From contig CAYNFM010000007.1 of NCBI GenBank assembly GCA_964396415.1, positions 1 through 62,765 on the forward strand: a stretch of 62,765 nucleotides of DNA. Direction: 5' to 3'. Shown here piece by piece: positions 51,022-59,007 of the stretch. How positions within the stretch are numbered: the stretch's first letter is position 1; each line of letters starts with the position of its first letter. The notes below the pieces were generated by a model. The model searched no databases, was not told the DNA's origin, and saw only the letters and a list, made by a program, of their open reading frames with translations. The translations under genes were made by a program, and so were the position numbers. The stretch is from UBA1306 sp964396415. Lineage in GTDB: Bacteria > Spirochaetota > Spirochaetia > Treponematales > Rectinemataceae.

Positions 51022-53220
51022 ATGAATATAGGAAACATGATGGGAACGGCTATCTCTTTTTTAGCTCCAGTCGTTTTTTTCGGCTTTATCTATTGGTGCT
51101 TATTAAAAGCAGAGGGGTTGGAAATCATTAAAGGGCTGAGTAAACGCGAGCTTCTCTTCTCTGAGCTGATTCTGGCGCTTAGCTGCCTTTTTATTAATTT
51201 CACAATCAGGAAAAATCAGTTCATCTATTTTTGGGATTACAGCCGTGAATGGAATTCCGCTATACAAGTATCTAAAGGGCTTCTATCAGCGCCGCTGAAT
51301 ACGCTGAAGGACGTATACTACACCATCAATCATTCTGATTATAACCATTTTATGCCCATGTTGCTGGCCTTGCCAATGCGCATTTTCGGCATGTCCTTTA
51401 CCAGCTATATTACGATGACGCAAGTCTTTTATATGTGTCCCGCAGTGATAATGATCGCGTTGTGCATGGCGAGGCTACTTAAATATGTCGGCTATCCGGC
51501 GCCGCGCTTCCCCTGGTTGCTGCTCTTTGCTTCTGGTACCCCGATTTTATATTATGTATTATTGGATGGATTTATGGATCCGCCCATTTTAATGCTGATC
51601 AGCGCCGTTTTGCTTTTGTCGTTCGATTTCGAGTATAAAAAAGTCGATATATCGCGTAGCATCTTAATCGCGGTCGCACTTTTAGTGCTTGTTCTCTTTC
51701 GTCGCCATTTTGCCTATTGGGTAGTCGGTTTCATTTGCTCGCAGACTGTCGTCGTCCTGTTCCAAATAGCAGTTGGAAGGGAACATCGAGCGGAGACGAT
51801 AAAGGGCTTTATCCTGAACATGCTTATCATCGGGGGGAGCTGCGCGATTATCCTGGGGATATTTTTCAGGGAGTTTTTAAAACGGTCGCTGTTCAATAAT
51901 TTCTCGGAGGCATATGCGGGGTACAATGTTCCTTGGGCCGAGAAATTCAGCCGTTTGATGGATATTTATGGCGGTATTTTCCTAACGCTAGCACTGGTGG
52001 TTCCTCCAATATTGATGTTTTTCCGGCACAGGACCAGGCCTTATGTCTGCGCCTTCCTAACCAATATAGCGGTTGCATCCTTCATGATCTGGAACGTCCT
52101 CCAGATGAACTACCACCATAACTACCTTATTGTGATCCAACTACTCCTTCTGTCAACGCTTGGGGTGGCGGGGATAAATAGCTTCGTGCAAAGTAAAAAA
52201 GGCCGAGTCGCGGTTGGTCTGGTGATAGCATTGGTCTGCGGCGTTAATTTTATGGGCTTCTTTGTTCCGAAAGCCGGGGAGATATCGATTGCGCCGCTTT
52301 TCGCCCGAACGCGCTATCACCCAAAGTATCGCGAGGATATCCCTGCCATCCTACATATGGTGGATGACTTAAATGAGATGAGTGGTGGCGGGAATAATAT
52401 CTATGTGCTGGCTAGTTCCGCCACCATGAACTCGAACATCCTTGCGCTCGCGCATCTCCCTGAAACCACCTCAGCCATGCCCCAGCTTTACGCGACCCAT
52501 GATGTTGACCTACGAGACGGATTCCCGCAAGATTTCCTGCGCGCCGATATATTGGTGGTCTGCGATCCCATCCAGCTCCATTTGGCCACAGGGACACAGG
52601 AGGTGGTACGCTATCTGGCCGAGCAAATTTTGAACAATCGAAGCTACCTCGGTTCCCACTATGTATTGGCTCGGGAGTATATGCTTCAAAACGACGTGAC
52701 GGCTAAGGTATATCGCAGGACCAGCGATTTGACGAGCAGGGATTATCTGACGCTTCGCTCGCATTTTGATAATCTATACCCCAAATACCCCAAGTTGTTC
52801 AGGGATGTCATCGTTTATGAGAAGGCATTTTTCCCCGAGAAGACCGGAAATAGCCTGACCATAAAACCGACGGACGGGCTGCTCGACAGCCAATTCTCAG
52901 TTACTCCGGAGTCATGGCGCTCGACCGGTAAAGGCTTCCTTGTGTATGGGCCCTATAAATTGATCAGAGCAGGCAAATATAAAATAACTTTTCGGTATGC
53001 CTACTCGGGCGATTTGCCGGTGGGATCGAGGCTGGGATACGTGGATGCATGCCTGAATGGGACTGCGACCCTGAATAAAACGAGCTTCACGGCAGGCGCA
53101 AATACCGTCATTTTTACCTGCGATCTAGCTAATGCATGCCCGCTTACGGAATTCAGGATGTACGCTAATGTTCCGGGCGTGGCATTTACGAGTATGACTG
53201 TCGCCAATGCGACGCCGTAG
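51022..53220 (+). CDS. Polytopic membrane protein, GT-C glycosyltransferase-like
   Basis: 732 aa. Roughly ten to twelve TM helices in residues 1-420, then a soluble domain of about 300 residues, probably periplasmic, ending in a beta-rich part. The first loop holds acidic residues (FWDYSREWNSA), as in GT39/ArnT-like enzymes that use polyprenyl-phosphate sugars. With the GT2 at 55307 and the small flippase pair at 58034-58692 it may form an Arn/Gtr-like glycan-modifying set. Family assignment is by topology only. Confidence 0.6.
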   Translation: MNIGNMMGTAISFLAPVVFFGFIYWCLLKAEGLEIIKGLSKRELLFSELILALSCLFINFTIRKNQFIYFWDYSREWNSAIQVSKGLLSAPLNTLKDVYYTINHSDYNHFMPMLLALPMRIFGMSFTSYITMTQVFYMCPAVIMIALCMARLLKYVGYPAPRFPWLLLFASGTPILYYVLLDGFMDPPILMLISAVLLLSFDFEYKKVDISRSILIAVALLVLVLFRRHFAYWVVGFICSQTVVVLFQIAVGREHRAETIKGFILNMLIIGGSCAIILGIFFREFLKRSLFNNFSEAYAGYNVPWAEKFSRLMDIYGGIFLTLALVVPPILMFFRHRTRPYVCAFLTNIAVASFMIWNVLQMNYHHNYLIVIQLLLLSTLGVAGINSFVQSKKGRVAVGLVIALVCGVNFMGFFVPKAGEISIAPLFARTRYHPKYREDIPAILHMVDDLNEMSGGGNNIYVLASSATMNSNILALAHLPETTSAMPQLYATHDVDLRDGFPQDFLRADILVVCDPIQLHLATGTQEVVRYLAEQILNNRSYLGSHYVLAREYMLQNDVTAKVYRRTSDLTSRDYLTLRSHFDNLYPKYPKLFRDVIVYEKAFFPEKTGNSLTIKPTDGLLDSQFSVTPESWRSTGKGFLVYGPYKLIRAGKYKITFRYAYSGDLPVGSRLGYVDACLNGTATLNKTSFTAGANTVIFTCDLANACPLTEFRMYANVPGVAFTSMTVANATP

Positions 53221-53258
53221 CGCTTCGAGCCTGGACCTGGACATAATAAGGGATTGTC

Positions 53259-54371
53259 ATGCAAACGTATGACAGAGTTATTTTGGGCGCCGGGATTTAC
53301 GGTCTATATGCCGCGGGTCGGTCTGCGGAGAAAGGTCTCAAGACCCTGGTCCTCGATATGGAGAAGAGACCGTTCCGGCGAGGTTCTTACATTAATCAGG
53401 CACGGCTGCATAACGGTTATCACTATCCACGTTCTTATGCCACGGCATCGAAATCCGCGCATTACTTTGAACGATTCATGAGAGATTATGGCGATTGCGT
53501 CTACACCGATTTCGATAAAATTTACGCCGTGGCAAAAGAATATTCCTGGACCAATGGCGCGCAATTCTATAAGTTTTGCAAAAACCTTGACCTTCGCTGT
53601 GAACGAATCGGGAAAGAGCGTTATTTTAATCCGCAAACAGTGGAGGATGCATTTCTGACGAAGGAATATACATTTGACGCGGACCTATTGCGGGACAAGC
53701 TCGAGGCGAACGCGCTACGGTATGGCTGCGAATTCGCGATGGGGGAAAGGATCAAGGCTATCGGAAAAAAAGGCAGTACGTTTCAAATAGACTTGGTAAA
53801 CGAGCAGCGGTTTGCCTCATCGTATGTGCTCAACTCAACCTACGCCGGAACTAATCAGATCCATAGGATGCTAGGGTACGAATTGTTGCCCCTTAAATAC
53901 GAATTGTGCGAAGTCGCCTTGTGCGAGGTCTCGGACAATATCAAGAAAGTCGGCTTGACCGTGATGGACGGTCCATTTTTTTCCGTCATGCCCTTCGGGA
54001 GGAGTGGTCACCATTCCATCACTACCGTATCCCGAACGCCACATCTAACGTGCTATGATCCGTTACCGACTTTCGAATGTCAGCGAAGAGAGCCTGCTTG
54101 CACTCCGGATTGCTGCATTAATTGCAATCCTTGCGCTCAGCACCCGATAACGGCTTTCGAGGAAATGGCGCAGACAGCGCGAAAATACCTACGATCCGAT
54201 ATCGAAATCAATTACATCAAATCTTTATTCACCATCAAACCAATATTGAAGGCGTCGGAAATCGATGATAGCCGTCCGACGCTGATCAGGCAATACAGCG
54301 AGACCCCTGATTTTTACACAGTATTTTCGGGTAAAATTAATACTATGTATGATCTGGATAGCATTTTGTAA
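53259..54371 (+). CDS. FAD-dependent oxidoreductase with cysteine cluster
   Basis: 370 aa. N-terminal dinucleotide loop VILGAGIYGLYAAGRSAEKG and a DAO-type fold. A cysteine-rich insert near residues 273-292 (CQRREPACTPDCCINCNPC) could bind a metal or iron-sulfur cluster. Substrate unknown; it may oxidise a sugar or lipid-linked intermediate in this cluster. Confidence 0.75.
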   Translation: MQTYDRVILGAGIYGLYAAGRSAEKGLKTLVLDMEKRPFRRGSYINQARLHNGYHYPRSYATASKSAHYFERFMRDYGDCVYTDFDKIYAVAKEYSWTNGAQFYKFCKNLDLRCERIGKERYFNPQTVEDAFLTKEYTFDADLLRDKLEANALRYGCEFAMGERIKAIGKKGSTFQIDLVNEQRFASSYVLNSTYAGTNQIHRMLGYELLPLKYELCEVALCEVSDNIKKVGLTVMDGPFFSVMPFGRSGHHSITTVSRTPHLTCYDPLPTFECQRREPACTPDCCINCNPCAQHPITAFEEMAQTARKYLRSDIEINYIKSLFTIKPILKASEIDDSRPTLIRQYSETPDFYTVFSGKINTMYDLDSIL

Positions 54372-54385
54372 GGGGGGTATCATCG

Positions 54386-55291
54386 ATGCAAATACAAAAA
54401 GAAGAGAAATTCATTTCAATAGTGCTCATCGCGCCAAAGTCCAGTGAGCTATTGGTACAAAGGCTAGGGCAGATCGGCGCCATAATGGATGAGCGCTTTA
54501 GGAATTACGAACTTGTCGTGGTGGACAATATGCTCTCTGCGAATGTGTCCGAAGCGATTAAAAAATACGGGGGAAAGGTAGTATTGGTAGAATTGGCCCG
54601 GCGGCACGACGGACAGAGCGCGCTGGCTGCCGGTATCGATATCTCCATCGGAGATTATATCTTTGAGATGGAGGATATCAGCGTCGCGCTGGACTACCAC
54701 ATCCTTCTTGATATGTATGATGCGAGCCAGAACGGCAACGACTTCGTTTTTTTTACTCCGCGTAATACCAGAATTAGTTCCAGGGGTTTTTATAAAATTC
54801 TTAATTGGTATTATCGTTCGATCATTCCTTCCGATATTCCTTCTTCCATTGTTACATTGTCTTCACGGAGAGGGCAAAATAAAACGGCCGCAACCGGCAT
54901 ACGAATCGTCAATCACAGCGTTTCCTATGCACTGACTGGTCTACGCTGTTCCAGTCTCGATAGCCCCGTGCGCTACGCTAACCGCCGCGGTTTTATGGAG
55001 AACATCGGGTTGATGTTGGATACATTTATATATTATACTGATCTGATCACCAAACTTGCCACGGTGATTTCCGGCGGATGCTTCGTTTGCGCGTTAACAG
55101 CTATTGTATACAGCATTGTCGCCCATTTCGTCTCTGCCCCTGCCTCCGGTTGGTCTTCGTTGGTTATTTTGGGTAGTTTGGCGTTCTCCGCTATTTTCCT
55201 ATTATTGGCGATAGTTTGCAAATATCTGGGTCATATCCTTAGCAATACGACTCAGACAAAGAGTTACGTGTTTCGTAACATCAATAAGTAA
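54386..55291 (+). CDS. Degenerate GT2-like membrane protein
   Basis: 301 aa. GT-A/DPM1-like layout with two C-terminal TM helices, parallel to the neighbour at 55307. The expected DxD is replaced by EMEDI at the position of the neighbour's VMDADLQDP. RRHDGQSALAAGI corresponds to SRNFGLEGAVSAGL of the active enzyme. Probably a catalytically altered or inactive paralogue, perhaps a partner subunit. Confidence 0.65.
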   Translation: MQIQKEEKFISIVLIAPKSSELLVQRLGQIGAIMDERFRNYELVVVDNMLSANVSEAIKKYGGKVVLVELARRHDGQSALAAGIDISIGDYIFEMEDISVALDYHILLDMYDASQNGNDFVFFTPRNTRISSRGFYKILNWYYRSIIPSDIPSSIVTLSSRRGQNKTAATGIRIVNHSVSYALTGLRCSSLDSPVRYANRRGFMENIGLMLDTFIYYTDLITKLATVISGGCFVCALTAIVYSIVAHFVSAPASGWSSLVILGSLAFSAIFLLLAIVCKYLGHILSNTTQTKSYVFRNINK

Positions 55292-55306
55292 AGGGATTAG
55301 GTCAGC

Positions 55307-56254
55307 ATGGGAAAGCGATTGATATCAGTTGTAGCTCCGATGTTCAACGAAGAAGACTCTATCCTCGAGTATTGCAGAGTGACGCTGAATGCTCTGAAGA
55401 CTCTATCTGATCGATACGACGGCGAGCTTATTCTGGTTAATGACGGCTCGCGCGATGGGACCTTGGAACTGATGCGACAGGTACGGCAAGCCGACCAAGA
55501 TTCGATTACGATCGTTAATCTATCCAGGAATTTCGGACTGGAAGGCGCCGTTAGCGCAGGCCTGCACAAGGCTGCGGGCGATGCGATAATAGTGATGGAC
55601 GCGGATCTGCAGGATCCTCCCGCATTGATCTCCGTATTGGTGCAAAAATGGGAGGAAGGCGCCGATGTCGTGTCAGCTTGCAGAGTAAGGCGCGCGTCGG
55701 ACGATTGGTTCAAGCGCGCTTCGGCCAACTTGTTCTATGGGTTAATGGATGCTCTGGCCGGGAAAATCACTATTGAACGGAAAGCGGCAAACTACCGTTT
55801 ACTTTCCCGCCGTGCCCTCGATCAGATTCTGTCCCTGCCAGAAGTAAACGGCGTCTTCCGCGTCGAAGTCCCATTCATCGGCATGAGAAGGGAAACGGTG
55901 GAATACGAGAGAGATAAACGTGCGGCAGGTAAAACAAAATACAATCTGAAATCCATGGTTCCATATGCGCTTGACAGCCTGACCGGTTTATCCGTAGTTC
56001 CGCTTCACAAACTGATCTACACCTTGCCGCTTGGGGCTCTCTTCATTCTCGGATCGATCGGGGGCTTGATTTTTTCCAATGGATCATTGCGTGTCGGCTT
56101 TATGATCTGCGTTATGCTCTCTATTCTTTTTGAGATACTTTTTGTCTCAGTAGTGCTTGTTGCGGAATATGTAGCACAGATCATGACGGAGGTCAAAGGT
56201 CGCCCGACCTTTATCATATATGAATACATGCCCTGTAATAACGCCAAACGGTGA
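55307..56254 (+). CDS. Polyprenyl-phosphate glycosyltransferase (GT2, GtrB/ArnC-like)
   Basis: 315 aa. ISVVAPMFNEEDSILEY, LILVNDGSRDGTLE, NLSRNFGLEGAVSAGL and IIVMDADLQDPP are diagnostic of DPM1/GtrB/ArnC enzymes; two C-terminal TM helices follow. Transfers a nucleotide sugar to undecaprenyl phosphate on the cytoplasmic face. Likely first step of the module completed by the flippase pair and the GT-C-like protein. Confidence 0.9.
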   Translation: MGKRLISVVAPMFNEEDSILEYCRVTLNALKTLSDRYDGELILVNDGSRDGTLELMRQVRQADQDSITIVNLSRNFGLEGAVSAGLHKAAGDAIIVMDADLQDPPALISVLVQKWEEGADVVSACRVRRASDDWFKRASANLFYGLMDALAGKITIERKAANYRLLSRRALDQILSLPEVNGVFRVEVPFIGMRRETVEYERDKRAAGKTKYNLKSMVPYALDSLTGLSVVPLHKLIYTLPLGALFILGSIGGLIFSNGSLRVGFMICVMLSILFEILFVSVVLVAEYVAQIMTEVKGRPTFIIYEYMPCNNAKR

Positions 56255-56261
56255 ATGACCA

Positions 56262-57203
56262 ATGAGATATGTTCGAGCGGGGACTGCTGGACTAAAGCTT
56301 ACCGAAGTCTCTTTCGGAAGCGCGCTGACAATCGGAACGGAAAACCGAAACCCCGACTATGCGCAGCAACTGGTGGACAAGGCATGGGAGTTTGGTATTC
56401 GTTCCTTTGATGTCTCCAACAACTATGGCTATGGGGAAGCTGAACGGCTGACCTCAGCAGCCTTGAAAAAATACCCTCGCGAGGAATATGTCATTTCCAC
56501 TAAAGGATCATGGCCCATCGGCGATACTCCCTATCATCGCGGTCTATCACGCAAACACATCCTATGGGCATTTGAGACCTCCATGGAACGCATGGATCTG
56601 GACTACGTAGACCTGTACTACGCCCACCGGTACGATCCTGATACTGCCATGGAGGAAATTGTTCGCACTTTTAACTGGCTGATTCAGCAGGGACGAGTAA
56701 GGTATTGGGCAACTTCAGAATGGCCGGTATCGGCTCTGGAGGAATGCCATGCCGTTTGCGACCGGCTTGGACTGGAAAAACCGATTTTGGAACAATTCCT
56801 TTACTCCTTCGCTATTCAAAAGGCGCGTACAAACGGCGTCATGGACTTTTGCGAGGCTAAAGGAGTCGGTATGATGGCATTTTCCCCGCTTTGTCAGGGT
56901 TTGCTCACCGGGAAATACCGTTCCGGAGTCCCTGCGCAATCACGGATAAGCAAAAGTGCGGCTCTCCAGTATGATAAGACGGCTAACTTCTATGAGCAGA
57001 ATAAGGAACGTATTGATCGCTTCGTGGCTCTCTGCGATGAACGTGGATATCTAGGCAGTCAAGTGGCGCTGCAATGGTGCCTGAAGAACAACGTGCTGCC
57101 AGTGGTCGGCGCCAGCCGACCGGAACAGCTTGATGAAACCTTGCAAGGATTGACGCTTGAGCCGCCGGAGGATTTTTGGGATGAGCTACGACGAATACGA
57201 TGA
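56262..57203 (+). CDS. Aldo/keto reductase
   Basis: 313 aa TIM barrel with the catalytic set: Asp/Tyr in FDVSNNYGYGEAE, Lys in ISTKGSW, His in YYAHRYD. NADPH-dependent reduction of a sugar or aldehyde. It overlaps the next gene by ATGA, so the two probably act in one pathway. Confidence 0.87.
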   Translation: MRYVRAGTAGLKLTEVSFGSALTIGTENRNPDYAQQLVDKAWEFGIRSFDVSNNYGYGEAERLTSAALKKYPREEYVISTKGSWPIGDTPYHRGLSRKHILWAFETSMERMDLDYVDLYYAHRYDPDTAMEEIVRTFNWLIQQGRVRYWATSEWPVSALEECHAVCDRLGLEKPILEQFLYSFAIQKARTNGVMDFCEAKGVGMMAFSPLCQGLLTGKYRSGVPAQSRISKSAALQYDKTANFYEQNKERIDRFVALCDERGYLGSQVALQWCLKNNVLPVVGASRPEQLDETLQGLTLEPPEDFWDELRRIR

Positions 57204-58003
57204 CCGAGGTTCACATGAAGCTATCAATTTCTAATATTGCTTGGGAACGTCCCCGCGATGAAGACATGTATGCCAAGCTGAGAGCGCTTGGCTATGCGGG
57301 GGTGGAAATCGCGCCTACTCGCTTGTTCGAGCAGCCTGTCTATGATCGATTGAAAGATGCGGCCCTTTTTAAGGACCACTTGTTTGCTCAATATGGATTG
57401 GTGATTTCCTCTATCCAGTCGATCTGGTACGGAAGGACGGAGAATTTCTTTGCCGATGAATCGCAGCGCTTAACCCTTCTGAATTATACCAAGGAGGCCA
57501 TTGCCTTTGCCGAGGCCTGTGGTTGCGGCAACCTGGTGTTTGGGTGTCCGAAGAATCGCTTGTTGACGCCCGACGCTTCTCCGGAAACCGCCATCCCTTT
57601 TTTTCGCGCATTGGGCGATTATGCCGCTATCCACCATACCGTGGTCTCCATCGAGGCCAATCCCACCATCTACGGAACGAATTATATCAATCGTACCGAG
57701 GAGTCCTTTGCGTTGGCCGAAAGGGTGAATAGCGCCGGATTCAAGGTCAATCTAGATGTCGGGACGATCGTCCAAAATGATGAGGATGTGATGCAGCTCC
57801 GCGGACGGACAGGCAGCGTTAATCACATTCATATCAGCGAACCAAATTTGGAACGTATTCGTAAACGTGCGCTTCATCGAGCACTGGCCAAGATATTACG
57901 GGATGAGGATTACAAAGGTTTTATTTCTGTAGAGATGAAAATGCAGGGAGATATTGCCGAATTGGTCGAGGTATTGACCTATGTTGGCGAGGTTTTTGCT
58001 TGA
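57200..58003 (+). CDS. Sugar phosphate isomerase/epimerase-type TIM barrel
   Basis: 267 aa. AP endonuclease 2/xylose isomerase-like fold: LGYAGVEIAPTRLF, VVSIEANP with a metal-binding Glu, FKVNLDVGTI, VNHIHISEPN and FISVEMKM. Coupled to the aldo/keto reductase; together they may reshape a sugar for the cluster. Substrate unknown. Confidence 0.8.
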   Translation: MTEVHMKLSISNIAWERPRDEDMYAKLRALGYAGVEIAPTRLFEQPVYDRLKDAALFKDHLFAQYGLVISSIQSIWYGRTENFFADESQRLTLLNYTKEAIAFAEACGCGNLVFGCPKNRLLTPDASPETAIPFFRALGDYAAIHHTVVSIEANPTIYGTNYINRTEESFALAERVNSAGFKVNLDVGTIVQNDEDVMQLRGRTGSVNHIHISEPNLERIRKRALHRALAKILRDEDYKGFISVEMKMQGDIAELVEVLTYVGEVFA

Positions 58004-58033
58004 TTTGCGGAGAGAGAGATAAGGGCCAGAGAT

Positions 58034-58375
58034 ATGCAATACTTCCTTAAAAAGAACTGGAGGGGCGTATTATTGATGACACTTTCTGCATTCTGCCTTT
58101 GCATTGGTCAATTACTTTGGAAACGAATCGCAGCCTACGGATTGGTAATGCTTTTCTTGGGATTTTTTATTTATTCAATCGGCGCGCTCGTAATGCTGAT
58201 AGCGTATCGTTTCGGTGATTTATCGGTGCTCCAACCGATGAATAGTCTTTGCTATGTCTTTATGCTTATTTTTGCGTCTGTGCTTCTCCACGAGAGTATT
58301 ACGCTCTTGAAAGTTGCAGGGGTTGTGGTAATAATGATCGGCGTCGTGTTGATCGCGGGAAGCGATATGGCATGA
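58034..58375 (+). CDS. Small EamA/SMR-like transporter subunit (113 aa)
   Basis: Four TM helices in an EmrE/ArnE-like layout (LLMTLSAFCLCIGQLLWKRI; LVMLFLGFFIYSIGALVMLI; VLQPMNSLCYVFMLIFASV; LLKVAGVVVIMIGVVLIAG). Overlaps its partner by ATGA. Together they probably form a heterodimeric flippase for a polyprenyl-phosphate sugar. Confidence 0.8.
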   Translation: MQYFLKKNWRGVLLMTLSAFCLCIGQLLWKRIAAYGLVMLFLGFFIYSIGALVMLIAYRFGDLSVLQPMNSLCYVFMLIFASVLLHESITLLKVAGVVVIMIGVVLIAGSDMA

Positions 58376-58692
58376 ATTATCTCCTCGTCCTTGTGATGAC
58401 GATGTTAGCCTCGGTAGCAAGCTATTATTTGAAAAGAGCATCGGCGGGCTCACTTATTAACGTGTTCCGTAATAGATATTTCTATTATGGTGGCGCGCTA
58501 TATGTGGCGTCGGCGTTGGTTAATGTTTTGCTGTTACAGGTGATGCCTTACTCCGTCGTGGTTCCCCTTGGCGCGTTGACTTATATTTGGACCATGCTGC
58601 TGTCCGCGAGGCTGTTGAAAGAAAAAATCAGCATGCGTAAGATAGCTGGCATCCTTACAGTGATCGTCGGGATATTTTTGGTGGCATTGTAA
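58372..58692 (+). CDS. Small EamA/SMR-like transporter subunit (106 aa)
   Basis: Second four-TM partner (VLVMTMLASVASYYLKRASA; YVASALVNVLLLQVMPYSVV; PLGALTYIWTMLLSARLLKE; KIAGILTVIVGIFLVAL), an ArnF-like half. ATG 58372 was chosen because it overlaps the previous stop; longer upstream frames run into the first subunit. Confidence 0.8.
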   Translation: MNYLLVLVMTMLASVASYYLKRASAGSLINVFRNRYFYYGGALYVASALVNVLLLQVMPYSVVVPLGALTYIWTMLLSARLLKEKISMRKIAGILTVIVGIFLVAL

Positions 58693-59007
58693 ATGATTTT
58701 GGAGTTTATATAATTATTAATTCGCTGATTTCCAGCAGAATTGTAGCTAGGCTACTAGTAGCTTCATATTCAAGTATTAATTATGTATTCGCCCATTGGA
58801 AAAATAGCTGTAATTATGGCCATGAAATACATGTCACGCCTTGACTCATTTCTTTTCAAAATAATGAAATACGTATTCATAGCCACAGTTTTTCGGGGAA
58901 TCAGGATGCTGACGATTTCATCTTCGATAAAAAGGTGAAGGAGCTTGTAAAATACTCCCAAGCCGATTGACTTTGCGCATAGATGAAAGAGTCTCTTCTT
59001 AATTATA
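58693..59007. other. Convergent intergenic region with possible decayed ORF
   Basis: No intact gene. On the plus strand two short frames read INYVFAHWKNSCNYGHEIHV and, in another frame, IRIHSHSFSGNQDADDFIFD, faintly reminiscent of a 6-pyruvoyl-tetrahydropterin synthase-like protein (FAH and HGH motifs). This may be a frameshifted remnant or chance. Confidence 0.25.

Noticed and set aside
58731..58970. Pterin-synthase-like pseudogene
   Set aside because: Only two short stretches look similar and in different frames; too weak to call as a gene remnant.
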